A DNA stretch of 20,503 bases, taken from VXNE01 sp964518405. Its GTDB lineage: Bacteria > Pseudomonadota > Gammaproteobacteria > Pseudomonadales > Azotimanducaceae. The translations under genes and the position numbers were made by a program. The notes beneath the pieces were generated by a model. The model saw only the letters and a list, made by a program, of their open reading frames with translations, was not told the DNA's origin and ran no database searches. Below are positions 13,171-20,503 of this stretch, piece after piece. The DNA is taken from the NCBI GenBank assembly GCA_964518405.1, contig CAZFGB010000181.1, positions 1 to 20,503 on the forward strand, written 5' to 3'. Position 1 is the stretch's first letter. Every line of letters starts with the position of its first letter.

Positions 13171-15843
13171 TCAGTCCTCGAGCAGCGATACCGTACCGGC
13201 ATCGCCGTCGACCGTGATCATCTGACAATGGCTGATCTTCTGCGTGGCAATGCCGAGACCCAGGACCGCCGGGATGTTGTATTCCCGCGCGACGATGGAC
13301 CCATGGGTCAGAATGCCGCCGATGTCAGTCACCAGACCTTTTGCTTGGGAGAACAGCTGTGTCCACGCGGGCGTGGTCATGGGGCAGACGAGAATCGTTC
13401 CCGGTTCCATCCGGCCGAAATCCGCCGGCGACATGATGACGCTGGCGCGGGCAGTGACCTGCCCCGGGCTGCAGGCGTTGCCGTTCAGGACATTGCTGTC
13501 CGCATTGTTGGCCACCTTGCCCCAGCCCGGGCCCTCGCCTTCCTCCGGCGGCACGGTGTCGGGGGGCACTAGGCGCATCCGTGCGGCGCGCAGCTCGCGC
13601 TGCTCGGCGACGCTCTCGTGCAGCGCCGGCATCGCTTTGCCTTCCTGATGTGCGGCAATCGCGTCTTCCAGTTGCGCACGCCTGAGATAGAACAGATCGT
13701 CCGGCGTCCGCAGCGAGCCGACCTCAACCAGGCGACGGCCGAGTTCCAGCGCGAAACGTCTCAAGGTTGGCCACCCCAGCCCCAGGTAGAAGAGTGCGTC
13801 GTCGCGATCGGGATAGATGCGCTTCATGATCCACAGAAACTCACATAGCTCCTTCCAGTCGGCGTCGCTGAAGGTTTCCTTCGCTTCCCTGAGCGCGGTC
13901 TGGCGCCTTCTCGCCAGTTCCATCTGCGTCGCAGCGGGGTCGTGATCGGGATCCAGCACCACCGCCTTCAGATTGAGTATCAAAGGGGTTGGATCTTCCA
14001 CCAGAGTGGGCTCGACGAAATCCAGCGTGTTGAGCTGGTGGCCGTAGCGTTCCAGGTGCTGATCGATCGCCTGCACGATGAGCGCCGCGGTTTCCTCCTC
14101 CCGCAACACTGACAGCAGCCGCCGGGGCGGTGTGGTTGCAACCAGGGCCACCAGCGCGTCGTCGGCCTTGATCATCTCGGCGATGTCGCCGATCTCGTTC
14201 TGGGCTTCCATCGAGGCGGAACGCAGGCCGTTCAGGAACTGGCCACTGGAAAAGCCTTTCCCCGGCGCGGCCTCGTCCAGGAACGCTTGAAACGTACCTT
14301 CAGCGCCGCGCAGCGCGTTCATCAGCATCACCGTGCCTCCGAGGCTCCGGGAAAACCAGGTTTCGCCATCCGCCCGTGCGAGAGCGACCATTCCTTCCAG
14401 CAGGGATTCATCGGACGCCGTCTCCGAATCGACCTGGCGCCACTTGTCTAAGACTGCCCGATATGCAGGTATGACTTCGTCGCGCCAAAGCTTCAACCTG
14501 TAGGCGTACATTCTGGCGAATGCGTCCGTGCCAAGGTCGACCACACCTCTCAGAGCCGGGTCAGCAAGTGCACTTTTCATGACCCCGCGGGGTCGCGATC
14601 CCGGCTGTACCTTGACGGGGCCCGGCAGCGGTTTTACACCCGGCGGTTTGCCCGAGATCCAATAGGCAAAACCGTTAACGACGGCATGCACATTGTGCAA
14701 CGAGATGGCGTCGGACACGTAAATGTCTTCAAACAGCGGCGAGACCGGCCCCGGGATATGTTCGACCAGGTTTTTTCGCAGCATCGGTCCCGAATCGGCG
14801 TAATCCGGCAGCTCGGGTTTACCCCACTCCACGTCTTTCAGTGGCTGCGGTGGCAGGTTGGTGATGGGGCGGGACTGCAGCAAGAAAAGAGATCCGGAGC
14901 CCTCCGCGGAGGAGCTCGAGGGGGTACCCCCCGATGAGAAAGCGATCGCCCACTCTATGTCCTGGGGGACACCCTGGAAATGTTCTTCGACCTCGATTGC
15001 CAACGCCGCGAGGGACTTCAGAACGGCTTCCGACAGCGAGGGCTGTTCCCGCTCGACAGCCGTCAGCTCCCGGGTATCGGTGCCCTGGCCCTCGGCGGAG
15101 ACGATCATATGCTCCTTGGTGCCGATCATCGTTTCTTTCACCGCCAGCGTGTCCTTCTCGACGATGAAAGTGTCGGGAGTCACCTCGCCGCCGACTATGG
15201 CCTCACCGAGGCCAAAGCTGGCATTGACGATCATCTCAGAGCGATCACCGGTGGCTGGGTTGGCGGTAAACAGGATGCCTGAGGCCTCCGACGGCACCAT
15301 GGACTGGATGACAACGGCCATGGCGACCGAATCCTGAGCAATATCATTTTCGTGGCGGTAGCCTATCGCCCGCGCCGTCCACAGCGAGGCCCAGCAATTC
15401 ACTACGGCCGCAGCGATCGCATCGATACCGCACACGTTCAGATAGGTATCCTGCTGGCCGGCAAAGGACATATCCGGCAGATCTTCCGCGTTGGCCGACG
15501 AGCGCACCGCTACCGGCGGCTCCCTCAGCTCGCCGTAGGCATGGGCGATCTGTGCCTTGAGCGAATCCGCGAGTTCCGCGCCGGCGAACAGGGCCCGTAT
15601 ACGTTCCGAAGCGGGCTCGAATGCCACGGCCCTGCCAACGAGTTCTGGCCTCGCCAGTTCGATGATCTTCTGCTGCAGATCGCCTGCGGCAACGAACTCG
15701 CGATAGGCGGAAGTGGCGATGGTGAAACCAGGCGGGATATCGAAACCGGCGCGGCTCATACTGGCCAGCGACAGGCCTTTGCCGCCGACCGTCTCCAGGT
15801 CGGCGGTATTCGCGGTGAATGGTAGAACGTGGCTACTGCTCAA
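13171..15843 (-). CDS. PEP/pyruvate-binding dikinase, rifampin phosphotransferase-like
   Basis: This 890-residue protein has an N-terminal ATP-grasp region with GGKG (20-23) and VAVRSSANAEDLPDMSFAGQ (111-130). The QSRPIT end of that domain lies near residue 324-329, a long middle domain follows, and the C-terminal swivelling domain carries the phosphohistidine H847 in GGILTHGSIVAREYNIPAV. The C-terminal PEP-binding TIM barrel of true PEP synthase and PPDK is absent. The order ATP-grasp, middle domain, His domain fits rifampin phosphotransferase-type dikinases, which transfer phosphate from ATP to a small molecule through His. The substrate here is unknown. The start is TTG 15843, supported by AAGGAG six bases upstream. 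Just before FLLQSRPIT it holds a low-complexity segment, SGGTPSSSSAEGSGS, encoded by nested palindromes. Its neighbours are a luciferase-like monooxygenase and a TPP enzyme on the same strand. Confidence 0.85.
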   Translation of the reverse strand: MSSSHVLPFTANTADLETVGGKGLSLASMSRAGFDIPPGFTIATSAYREFVAAGDLQQKIIELARPELVGRAVAFEPASERIRALFAGAELADSLKAQIAHAYGELREPPVAVRSSANAEDLPDMSFAGQQDTYLNVCGIDAIAAAVVNCWASLWTARAIGYRHENDIAQDSVAMAVVIQSMVPSEASGILFTANPATGDRSEMIVNASFGLGEAIVGGEVTPDTFIVEKDTLAVKETMIGTKEHMIVSAEGQGTDTRELTAVEREQPSLSEAVLKSLAALAIEVEEHFQGVPQDIEWAIAFSSGGTPSSSSAEGSGSLFLLQSRPITNLPPQPLKDVEWGKPELPDYADSGPMLRKNLVEHIPGPVSPLFEDIYVSDAISLHNVHAVVNGFAYWISGKPPGVKPLPGPVKVQPGSRPRGVMKSALADPALRGVVDLGTDAFARMYAYRLKLWRDEVIPAYRAVLDKWRQVDSETASDESLLEGMVALARADGETWFSRSLGGTVMLMNALRGAEGTFQAFLDEAAPGKGFSSGQFLNGLRSASMEAQNEIGDIAEMIKADDALVALVATTPPRRLLSVLREEETAALIVQAIDQHLERYGHQLNTLDFVEPTLVEDPTPLILNLKAVVLDPDHDPAATQMELARRRQTALREAKETFSDADWKELCEFLWIMKRIYPDRDDALFYLGLGWPTLRRFALELGRRLVEVGSLRTPDDLFYLRRAQLEDAIAAHQEGKAMPALHESVAEQRELRAARMRLVPPDTVPPEEGEGPGWGKVANNADSNVLNGNACSPGQVTARASVIMSPADFGRMEPGTILVCPMTTPAWTQLFSQAKGLVTDIGGILTHGSIVAREYNIPAVLGLGIATQKISHCQMITVDGDAGTVSLLED
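14893..14931. repeat. Nested-palindrome cluster inside the dikinase gene
   Basis: Within 39 bases lie TCCGGA (14893-14898), the 12-bp palindrome CCTCCGCGGAGG (14901-14912), GAGCTC (14912-14917), CTCGAG (14915-14920) and the 12-bp palindrome GGGGGTACCCCC (14920-14931). GAGC-CCTCCG can also pair with CGGAGG-A-GCTC. The stretch is in frame and encodes a Gly/Ser-rich linker where I expect only a short turn before FLLQSRPIT. This looks like an inserted small palindromic element. Confidence 0.6.
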
Positions 15844-15849
15844 CGTTGA

Positions 15850-15855
15850 CTCCTT
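15850..15855 (-). promoter_or_regulatory. Shine-Dalgarno AAGGAG deciding a TTG start
   Basis: Read on the minus strand, AAGGAG lies six bases before TTG 15843. This supports the unusual TTG start of the dikinase gene. Confidence 0.75.
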
Positions 15856-15963
15856 GATGCACTGTTACCCGACTTCGTCCTCTCTCGGTCTTGGGGTCGT
15901 AGTTGAACCACCGCGGCAAGCGCCACTCGAGGCACTGAACGGCTGCCCGCAACGGGGGCACTT

Positions 15964-16875
15964 TCAGGAAAACGCGGGCAGGACCGCCTCCGCGAGCAGG
16001 CGCTCATTGTCTGCGATGTGGTCCGAGCGGCACGCCGAGTTCAGCATGATGGTGCGCGCGCCCGCGTCGATGTACTCCCGCAACCGGGCGATGCAATCGT
16101 CGGGGTTTCCCGCCAGCGCGTACCGGCCGACCAGCCTGGTGAAGTCCTGGTTGTACTGTAGCGACAGGCGCTGCGTAGCCATCTCGACGGCGGTATCGCG
16201 GTCTTCATGGACGGCGAAGAAAATGTGCAGGCCGGGGATGACGTCGTCCTCTCGGCCAGCCTCATCGGCAAATCCTGCGATGGTCTCGATGCTGTCGGCA
16301 AGGCGTTCGGGCGTGTACATGTAGGGCAGCCAGCCATTGCCGTGCAGGGCGCAGCGGCGCATGGCGGCTTCGCTGCGCCCGGAGATCCAGATCGGCGGAT
16401 GCGGCCGCTGCGTGGGCTTGGGCGCGAGCGTCACGCCGGAAAGCCTCGTGAAGCGTCCCTCGACACTGACGGCGTCCTCGGTCCACAGGCGTTTCATGAT
16501 CGCGAGCGACTCGTTGGTGCGGGCGCCGCGCTCGCGCACCGGCACGCCGCATGCCTCGAATTCCAGGGCGAACTCACCGCCCACGCCGACGCCGAGATGG
16601 AAACGGCCGTGGGAGACGATGTCCAGCGTGGCGACCATCTTCGCCAGCAGTGGGGGCGGGTACAGCGGTACGAGGGTGATCGCGCTCATGAGCTTGATGG
16701 AGGAAGTGGCCCCGGCGGCTGCGGCGAGGGCGATGAGTCCGTTGTTGGCCGGGCCGTAGAAGAAGACGTGCTCTCCGGTGGACACGAACTGGTAGCCAAG
16801 CCGTTCCGCCTCCCGGGCGTTCGCCGCGAGGTTGTCGAGCCGCCGCAATCCGATACCGAAATCCACCTGGTCCAT
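15964..16875 (-). CDS. LLM class (luciferase-like) flavin/F420-dependent oxidoreductase
   Basis: This 303-residue protein is of normal length for the bacterial luciferase-like monooxygenase superfamily. Recognisable features are EAERLGYQFVSTGEHVFF (22-39), IKLMSAITLVPLYPPPLLAK (60-79), VSHGRFHLGVGVGGE (87-101) and the PIWISGRSEAAMRRCALHGNG segment, then YMYTPERL. The GVGVGGE pattern and the LAPKPTQRPHPPIWI linker match the F420-dependent group, but FMN use cannot be excluded. The enzymes catalyse hydride transfer or monooxygenation of organic substrates in the cytoplasm. The ATG follows AAGG. The gene lies 40 bases after the TPP enzyme and 120 bases before the dikinase on the same strand, so an operon with the TPP enzyme is likely. 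Confidence 0.88.
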   Translation of the reverse strand: MDQVDFGIGLRRLDNLAANAREAERLGYQFVSTGEHVFFYGPANNGLIALAAAAGATSSIKLMSAITLVPLYPPPLLAKMVATLDIVSHGRFHLGVGVGGEFALEFEACGVPVRERGARTNESLAIMKRLWTEDAVSVEGRFTRLSGVTLAPKPTQRPHPPIWISGRSEAAMRRCALHGNGWLPYMYTPERLADSIETIAGFADEAGREDDVIPGLHIFFAVHEDRDTAVEMATQRLSLQYNQDFTRLVGRYALAGNPDDCIARLREYIDAGARTIMLNSACRSDHIADNERLLAEAVLPAFS

Positions 16876-16914
16876 GTGACCTTCTAGCGCTGACGGCTCT
16901 GTTCGTCGGTCGAC

Positions 16915-18573
16915 CTAACTCCCGTTCAATAACTCCTCGTACTTCGAGAACCGCGTGTCCTGGCGCGTGGCGACTTCGATCACGCAGACTTCGCCTTCCT
17001 TGTTCGCGATCTGCGCTTCCTTGATCGCCGGCCCGATTCCTGCAACTTCGTTGACGTTGATCGCCTTTGCGCCGAGTGCGCGGGCGACGCCGGCGTAGTC
17101 TCCGCCCTGGTTGCCCGCGCCGTAGCGCTCCATGGCGACCGGCATGCTCTTGTCGTATCCGCCCATCGTGCGGTTGTTGATGACGATGCTCGTGATCGGA
17201 ATCTCCGCCCGCACGGCGGTCTCGATGTCGGTGCCGGTGTGGCCGAACGCCAGGTCGCCCATGAAGTTCATGCAGAACTTGTCCGGGTTGGCCATTTTCG
17301 AACCCATCGCAAGCGGAATGCCGTATCCGAGATGCGTGGTCTTGCCCCAGCCGATGTAGCCGTGTGGCACCGTGGCCTTGTAGAACGGCATGATCTGATC
17401 GCGGGGATTGCCGGCGTCGTGGGTCACCACGCTCGCGGCGTGATCGACGGCCTTGTTGATCTCGTTGACGACCCGGTAGGGGTTGATCGGCGTTTCATCG
17501 GAGTTGAGCAAAGGCGCCCATTCCGCCAGCCACTCCGCCTTCGTGGCGGCGATATCCGCGGCAAGCGCGGTATTGGTTTCGCGACCGTTGTCGCCCACGG
17601 CGGCCTTCACTTCGTCGATCATGAGTTCGAGCGTGAGCCTGGCGTCGCCCACGAGCCCTATGTCGACGCCGTAGTCCTTGTTGATGTCCTCGACGTTGAC
17701 GTTCGAGTGGATCATGAACTTGCCTGGCGGAATGTCGATGCCAAAGTTCGTCCGCGTCAGGCCCGAGCCGATGCACAGGATCGTGTCCGAGGCGCCCAAC
17801 CACTTGAATACGCCCTTTGGCGCTGTCCTGTTCGCAGAGCCGAGCGCCAGCGGATGGTCGTCGGGGAACGCGCTCTTGCCCTGCATGGTCGTGATGACCG
17901 GGATCTGCATGAGCTCCGCCAGCGTCCGCAGTTCTTCCGAGGCTTCGGCATAGAGCACACCCTGTCCGGCCCAGATCACGGGGTTCGAGGCGTTGAGCAA
18001 CGCGTTCACCGCATCTCGCACGTCCGACCGGTTGGGCGCGTACTTCATGACCTTGGAAGGCTGGTAGTCGAACGCATTTTCCGGCACCTGCTGGCCCAGA
18101 ACGTCGCCGTGGAGCTCGACCACCGCAGGTCCGGGCCGGCCGTTTTTCGCCGCGTGGAACGCGCGGCGGACCTGCCGCGTCGCCAGGTCGATCCTGTCGA
18201 TGGAAAGCGCCAGCTTGGTGACGGACTCGTAGCTCCGGGTGGCGGAGAAATTCGGCCTCACGTCGTAGCCGCGCAGACCCGCGCTGCCGGGGAGAAACAC
18301 GAGAGGAACGCCCTCGCCCCAGGCCTGGGCGATACCGCCGAACGAGTTCTCGACCCCCGGTCCGCCCTGCGAGGCGAACACGCCGACGCGCTTGCCGGAG
18401 GTCTGTCGGCTGAAGCCATCGGCGGCGTTGATGCCGCCCCGCTCCTGGCGGAACACGATGGGACGGATGCCGATCTTGGCAACCGCCTCGATGAGTGGAT
18501 TGGCGGGGAAACACGCCATCCAGGACACGCCTTCCGCCTTCAGGCAACGCGCTATCAAGTCGAAACCGTTCAT
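16915..18573 (-). CDS. Acetolactate synthase-like thiamine pyrophosphate-requiring enzyme
   Basis: From ATG 18573 the protein has 552 residues. GGGGAGG lies directly upstream, and a longer frame to 18609 adds 12 unlikely residues. The three-domain TPP enzyme layout is clear. The N-terminal pyrimidine-binding domain has the catalytic Glu44 in FRQERGGINAADGFSR and FASQGGPGVEN. The central domain has PVIWAGQGVLYAEA. The C-terminal TPP/Mg motif runs from G439-D440-L to N466-N467 (GDL in place of GDG). The family contains acetolactate synthase, benzoylformate decarboxylase and oxalyl-CoA decarboxylase. No regulatory subunit gene is nearby, so branched-chain amino-acid synthesis is unlikely and a catabolic 2-oxoacid or acyl-CoA reaction is more plausible. 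It is divergent from the monooxygenase gene and precedes the luciferase-like gene. Confidence 0.88.
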   Translation of the reverse strand: MNGFDLIARCLKAEGVSWMACFPANPLIEAVAKIGIRPIVFRQERGGINAADGFSRQTSGKRVGVFASQGGPGVENSFGGIAQAWGEGVPLVFLPGSAGLRGYDVRPNFSATRSYESVTKLALSIDRIDLATRQVRRAFHAAKNGRPGPAVVELHGDVLGQQVPENAFDYQPSKVMKYAPNRSDVRDAVNALLNASNPVIWAGQGVLYAEASEELRTLAELMQIPVITTMQGKSAFPDDHPLALGSANRTAPKGVFKWLGASDTILCIGSGLTRTNFGIDIPPGKFMIHSNVNVEDINKDYGVDIGLVGDARLTLELMIDEVKAAVGDNGRETNTALAADIAATKAEWLAEWAPLLNSDETPINPYRVVNEINKAVDHAASVVTHDAGNPRDQIMPFYKATVPHGYIGWGKTTHLGYGIPLAMGSKMANPDKFCMNFMGDLAFGHTGTDIETAVRAEIPITSIVINNRTMGGYDKSMPVAMERYGAGNQGGDYAGVARALGAKAINVNEVAGIGPAIKEAQIANKEGEVCVIEVATRQDTRFSKYEELLNGS

Positions 18574-18645
18574 TCTCCTCCCCGGGGCAAGTGCAACGAG
18601 TGGGCGCAAAGACTAGCACGGAGGGGCGGCGCGCCACGGTGCGTA

Positions 18646-18651
18646 TACAAT
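18646..18651 (+). promoter_or_regulatory. Candidate -10 hexamer for the monooxygenase gene
   Basis: TACAAT in GCGTATACAATCC lies 27 bases before the ATG at 18679. No good -35 is visible at 16-18 bases upstream, so the call is weak. Confidence 0.3.
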
Positions 18652-18678
18652 CCGGGTTTTGGTGCCAGACAAGGGCGG

Positions 18679-20319
18679 ATGTCGGATACGGCGGAGACGC
18701 GCTATGACGCCGTGGTTGTGGGCGCGGGGTTCTCCGGGCTCTACATGCTCCATCGGTTGCGCGAGTCCGGCTTCAGCGTGCGCGTATTCGAGGCGGGGAC
18801 CGATGTCGGCGGCACGTGGTACTGGAATCGCTACCCCGGCGCGCGCTGCGACATCGAGAGCATGGAGTACTCCTACAGCTTCGACCAAGCGCTGCAGCAG
18901 GAGTGGGAGTGGACCGAACGCTTCGCCGGCCAGCCGGAAATCCTGCGCTACATCGAGCACGTCGCGGACCGGTTTGAGCTCAGGCGGGACATCACGTTCG
19001 AGACTCGGGTCGTCAAGGCCACCTTCGATGAGGCGGCGTGCCGCTGGCGCATCGAGACGGACGCCGGCGAGACCGTGGAGGCGAAGGCCCTGGTCATGGC
19101 GACCGGCTGCCTGTCCTCCGCGAACCTGCCTGAATTCGATGGGCGGGACAGTTTCCTTGGCGAGACCTACCACACCGGCCGGTGGCCACACGACCACGTC
19201 GATTTTGGCGGCAAGCGGGTAGGGATTATCGGTACCGGGTCCTCGGCCATTCAGGCGATCCCGATCATCGCGGTCGAGTCGGAACACCTTACGGTCTTCC
19301 AGCGCACCCCCAACTACTCGGTTCCGGCGCGCAACGGACCCCTCGATCCAGACTATGTGCGCGAAATCAAGGCCGAGTATCCGGAGTTCCGCGTGCGCAA
19401 CCGGCTGATGCCCGCGGGTTTCGGGTCGAAGGGGTTGGGCCGCAATGACGTTCCCGCGCTGGCGGACGATCCCGCCGCGCGGGAGGTCAGGTTCGCCGAG
19501 CGCTGGGAGCACGGCGGCTTCGGTTTCCTCGGCGCCTACAACGATCTGCTGTTCAACCGCGATGCCAACGAGACGGCGGCGGATTTCGTCCGGGGGCGGA
19601 TTCGCGACACCGTCAAGGATCCGGAGGTCGCGGAACGCCTGTGCCCGGACAACGTCATCGGCTGCAAACGGATCTGCCTGGACACGAGTTATTTCGAGAC
19701 CTACAACCGGCCGAACGTGGAACTCCTGGCCGCCGGAACCCATCCCATCGAGCGCATCACGCCCGCTGGCGCGCGGGTCAAGGAGTTGAACCCGGAAACG
19801 GGCGAGCAGGAAGGCTCACGCGAGATCTCGCTCGACTGCATCGTCTTCGCCACGGGTTTCGACGCCATGACGGGCGCGGTGCTCAGCGTGGACATCACCG
19901 GCCGCGGCGGCCGGACCCTGCCTGATGCGTGGTCCGCCGGACCGCGCACCTACCTGGGCCTCGGCACGGCCGGTTTCCCGAACCTGTTCATGATCACCGG
20001 CCCCGGCAGCCCGTCGGTGCTGACCAACATGGTGGTCGCGATCGAGCAGCATGTGGACTGGATCGGCGACTGCCTGGAGTTCCTGCGTCGCGAGAAGCTC
20101 GCGACCATCGAGGCGACACCGGAGGCCCAGGACGCCTGGGTGGACCACGTCAACTCCGTCGCGGACAAGACTCTGATGCCGACCTGCAACTCCTGGTACC
20201 TGGGCAGGAACATCCCCGGCAAGCCCCAGGTGTTCATGCCGTTGATCGGCTTCCCGCCGTATGCGGAGAAGTGCGCCGAGGTGGCGGCCGACGGCTACGA
20301 AGGCTTCGTGCTGAACTGA
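18679..20319 (+). CDS. Baeyer-Villiger type flavin monooxygenase (FAD/NADPH)
   Basis: This 546-residue protein is close to the usual 530-550 of cyclohexanone-monooxygenase-like enzymes. It has the first Rossmann motif G15-x-G17-x-x-G20 for FAD, GGTWYWNRYPGARCDIES (44-61), and the Baeyer-Villiger fingerprint F159-L-G-E-T-Y-H165-T-G-R-W169-P. The second Rossmann motif G182-I-I-G-T-G187 is for NADPH, followed by HLTVFQRTPNYSVP. The FATGFDAMTG segment near the C-terminal third is also typical. The enzyme inserts oxygen next to a ketone to give an ester or lactone, in the cytoplasm. The open frame extends 480 codons upstream, but that part is antisense to the TPP enzyme gene. ATG 18679 begins immediately before the FAD fold. 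The gene is transcribed away from the TPP enzyme across a 105-base gap. Confidence 0.93.
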   Translation: MSDTAETRYDAVVVGAGFSGLYMLHRLRESGFSVRVFEAGTDVGGTWYWNRYPGARCDIESMEYSYSFDQALQQEWEWTERFAGQPEILRYIEHVADRFELRRDITFETRVVKATFDEAACRWRIETDAGETVEAKALVMATGCLSSANLPEFDGRDSFLGETYHTGRWPHDHVDFGGKRVGIIGTGSSAIQAIPIIAVESEHLTVFQRTPNYSVPARNGPLDPDYVREIKAEYPEFRVRNRLMPAGFGSKGLGRNDVPALADDPAAREVRFAERWEHGGFGFLGAYNDLLFNRDANETAADFVRGRIRDTVKDPEVAERLCPDNVIGCKRICLDTSYFETYNRPNVELLAAGTHPIERITPAGARVKELNPETGEQEGSREISLDCIVFATGFDAMTGAVLSVDITGRGGRTLPDAWSAGPRTYLGLGTAGFPNLFMITGPGSPSVLTNMVVAIEQHVDWIGDCLEFLRREKLATIEATPEAQDAWVDHVNSVADKTLMPTCNSWYLGRNIPGKPQVFMPLIGFPPYAEKCAEVAADGYEGFVLN

Positions 20320-20336
20320 CGGATGATTGTCCCTGA

Positions 20337-20364
20337 CCCCGGTCGCCCCGGTCGACCCCGGTCG
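20337..20364 (+). repeat. Three near-tandem copies of CCCCGGTCG
   Basis: Copies at 20337-20345, 20346-20354 and 20356-20364 follow the monooxygenase stop. Their function is unknown. Confidence 0.7.
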
Positions 20365-20408
20365 CAGGACTTTCCCACGCTGAGGGTGGTGCCCGCGACA
20401 AGTTGGCG

Positions 20409-20435
20409 TTTGGGCTTGGCATTTTGCAAGCCAAA
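20409..20435. terminator. Hairpin downstream of the monooxygenase gene
   Basis: GGCTTG (20413-20418) pairs with CAAGCC (20427-20432). Outer T/A pairs extend the stem with one bulged G (TTTGGGCTTG against CAAGCCAAA). No T-run follows, so termination is only suggested. The rest of 20320-20503 shows no recognisable gene. Confidence 0.3.
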
Positions 20436-20503
20436 GCGGGGGTTCGCGTCGTGATTGGGTCTTCGCGGGTCGGCGCGCGCGACCGCGCTGGGCGTTCTTC
20501 GCC

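Noticed and set aside
14893..14931. The palindrome cluster as a transcription terminator
   Set aside because: It lies in the middle of a continuous conserved reading frame.
17239..18678. A 480-codon upstream extension of the Baeyer-Villiger monooxygenase frame
   Set aside because: It is antisense to the well-supported TPP enzyme gene and has no homology. The FAD fold begins right after ATG 18679.
1..20503. CRISPR arrays, tRNA or rRNA genes
   Set aside because: Reading by eye found no regularly spaced repeats and no cloverleaf or rRNA-like sequence. A covariance-model scan was not possible.

Overview
The window looks like a chromosomal segment of a GC-rich, metabolically versatile proteobacterium, possibly an uncultured gammaproteobacterium. 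The support is high GC, Shine-Dalgarno-led GTG, TTG and ATG starts, a KorAB-type 2-oxoacid oxidoreductase, many catabolic oxidoreductases, and an operator very close to the Escherichia coli LexA box, which is the gamma/betaproteobacterial form. The taxonomic placement is inference.

Layout. 1-1198 (+): the end of a 2-oxoacid oxidoreductase alpha subunit, overlapping its complete beta subunit. 1246-1908 (-): a Uma2-type PD-(D/E)XK protein. 2224-3148 (+): two tightly coupled hot-dog (MaoC-type) dehydratase genes. 3374-4514: a complete IS630-family insertion sequence with terminal repeats and a TA duplication. 4512-6501 (-): a two-gene, visibly less GC-rich accessory operon made of a DUF5131/phage Gp37-Gp68-like three-cysteine protein followed by its partner TcmP, preceded by a near-consensus LexA box. 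6689-10452 (-): a Tat-exported aldo/keto reductase-like protein, an amidase and an NCS2/AzgA-type purine permease, overlapping or nearly so. 10591-11805 (+): a divergent PRPP-synthetase homologue. 11816-12867 (-): a decayed zone with remnants of a D-aminoacylase-like amidohydrolase, a small antitoxin-like gene and a nucleotidyltransferase. 12878-18573 (-): a small unknown ORF, a rifampin-phosphotransferase-like dikinase, a luciferase-like monooxygenase and an acetolactate-synthase-like TPP enzyme. 18679-20319 (+): a Baeyer-Villiger-type flavin monooxygenase. The end holds short repeats and no recognisable gene.

The most interesting part is 4512-6572. The DUF5131-TcmP pair is a recurring gene pair of unknown function. 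Here it is translationally coupled and its only visible upstream control site is a LexA operator (17 of 20 positions identical to the E. coli consensus), which suggests a DNA-damage-inducible repair or defence module. An IS630 element sits exactly in the CTAG that forms the tcmP stop codon. The insertion leaves tcmP intact and the same CTAG supplies the transposase stop codon on the other strand.

A second unusual feature is a 39-bp cluster of nested palindromes lying in frame inside the dikinase gene. No tRNA, rRNA or CRISPR array was recognised.
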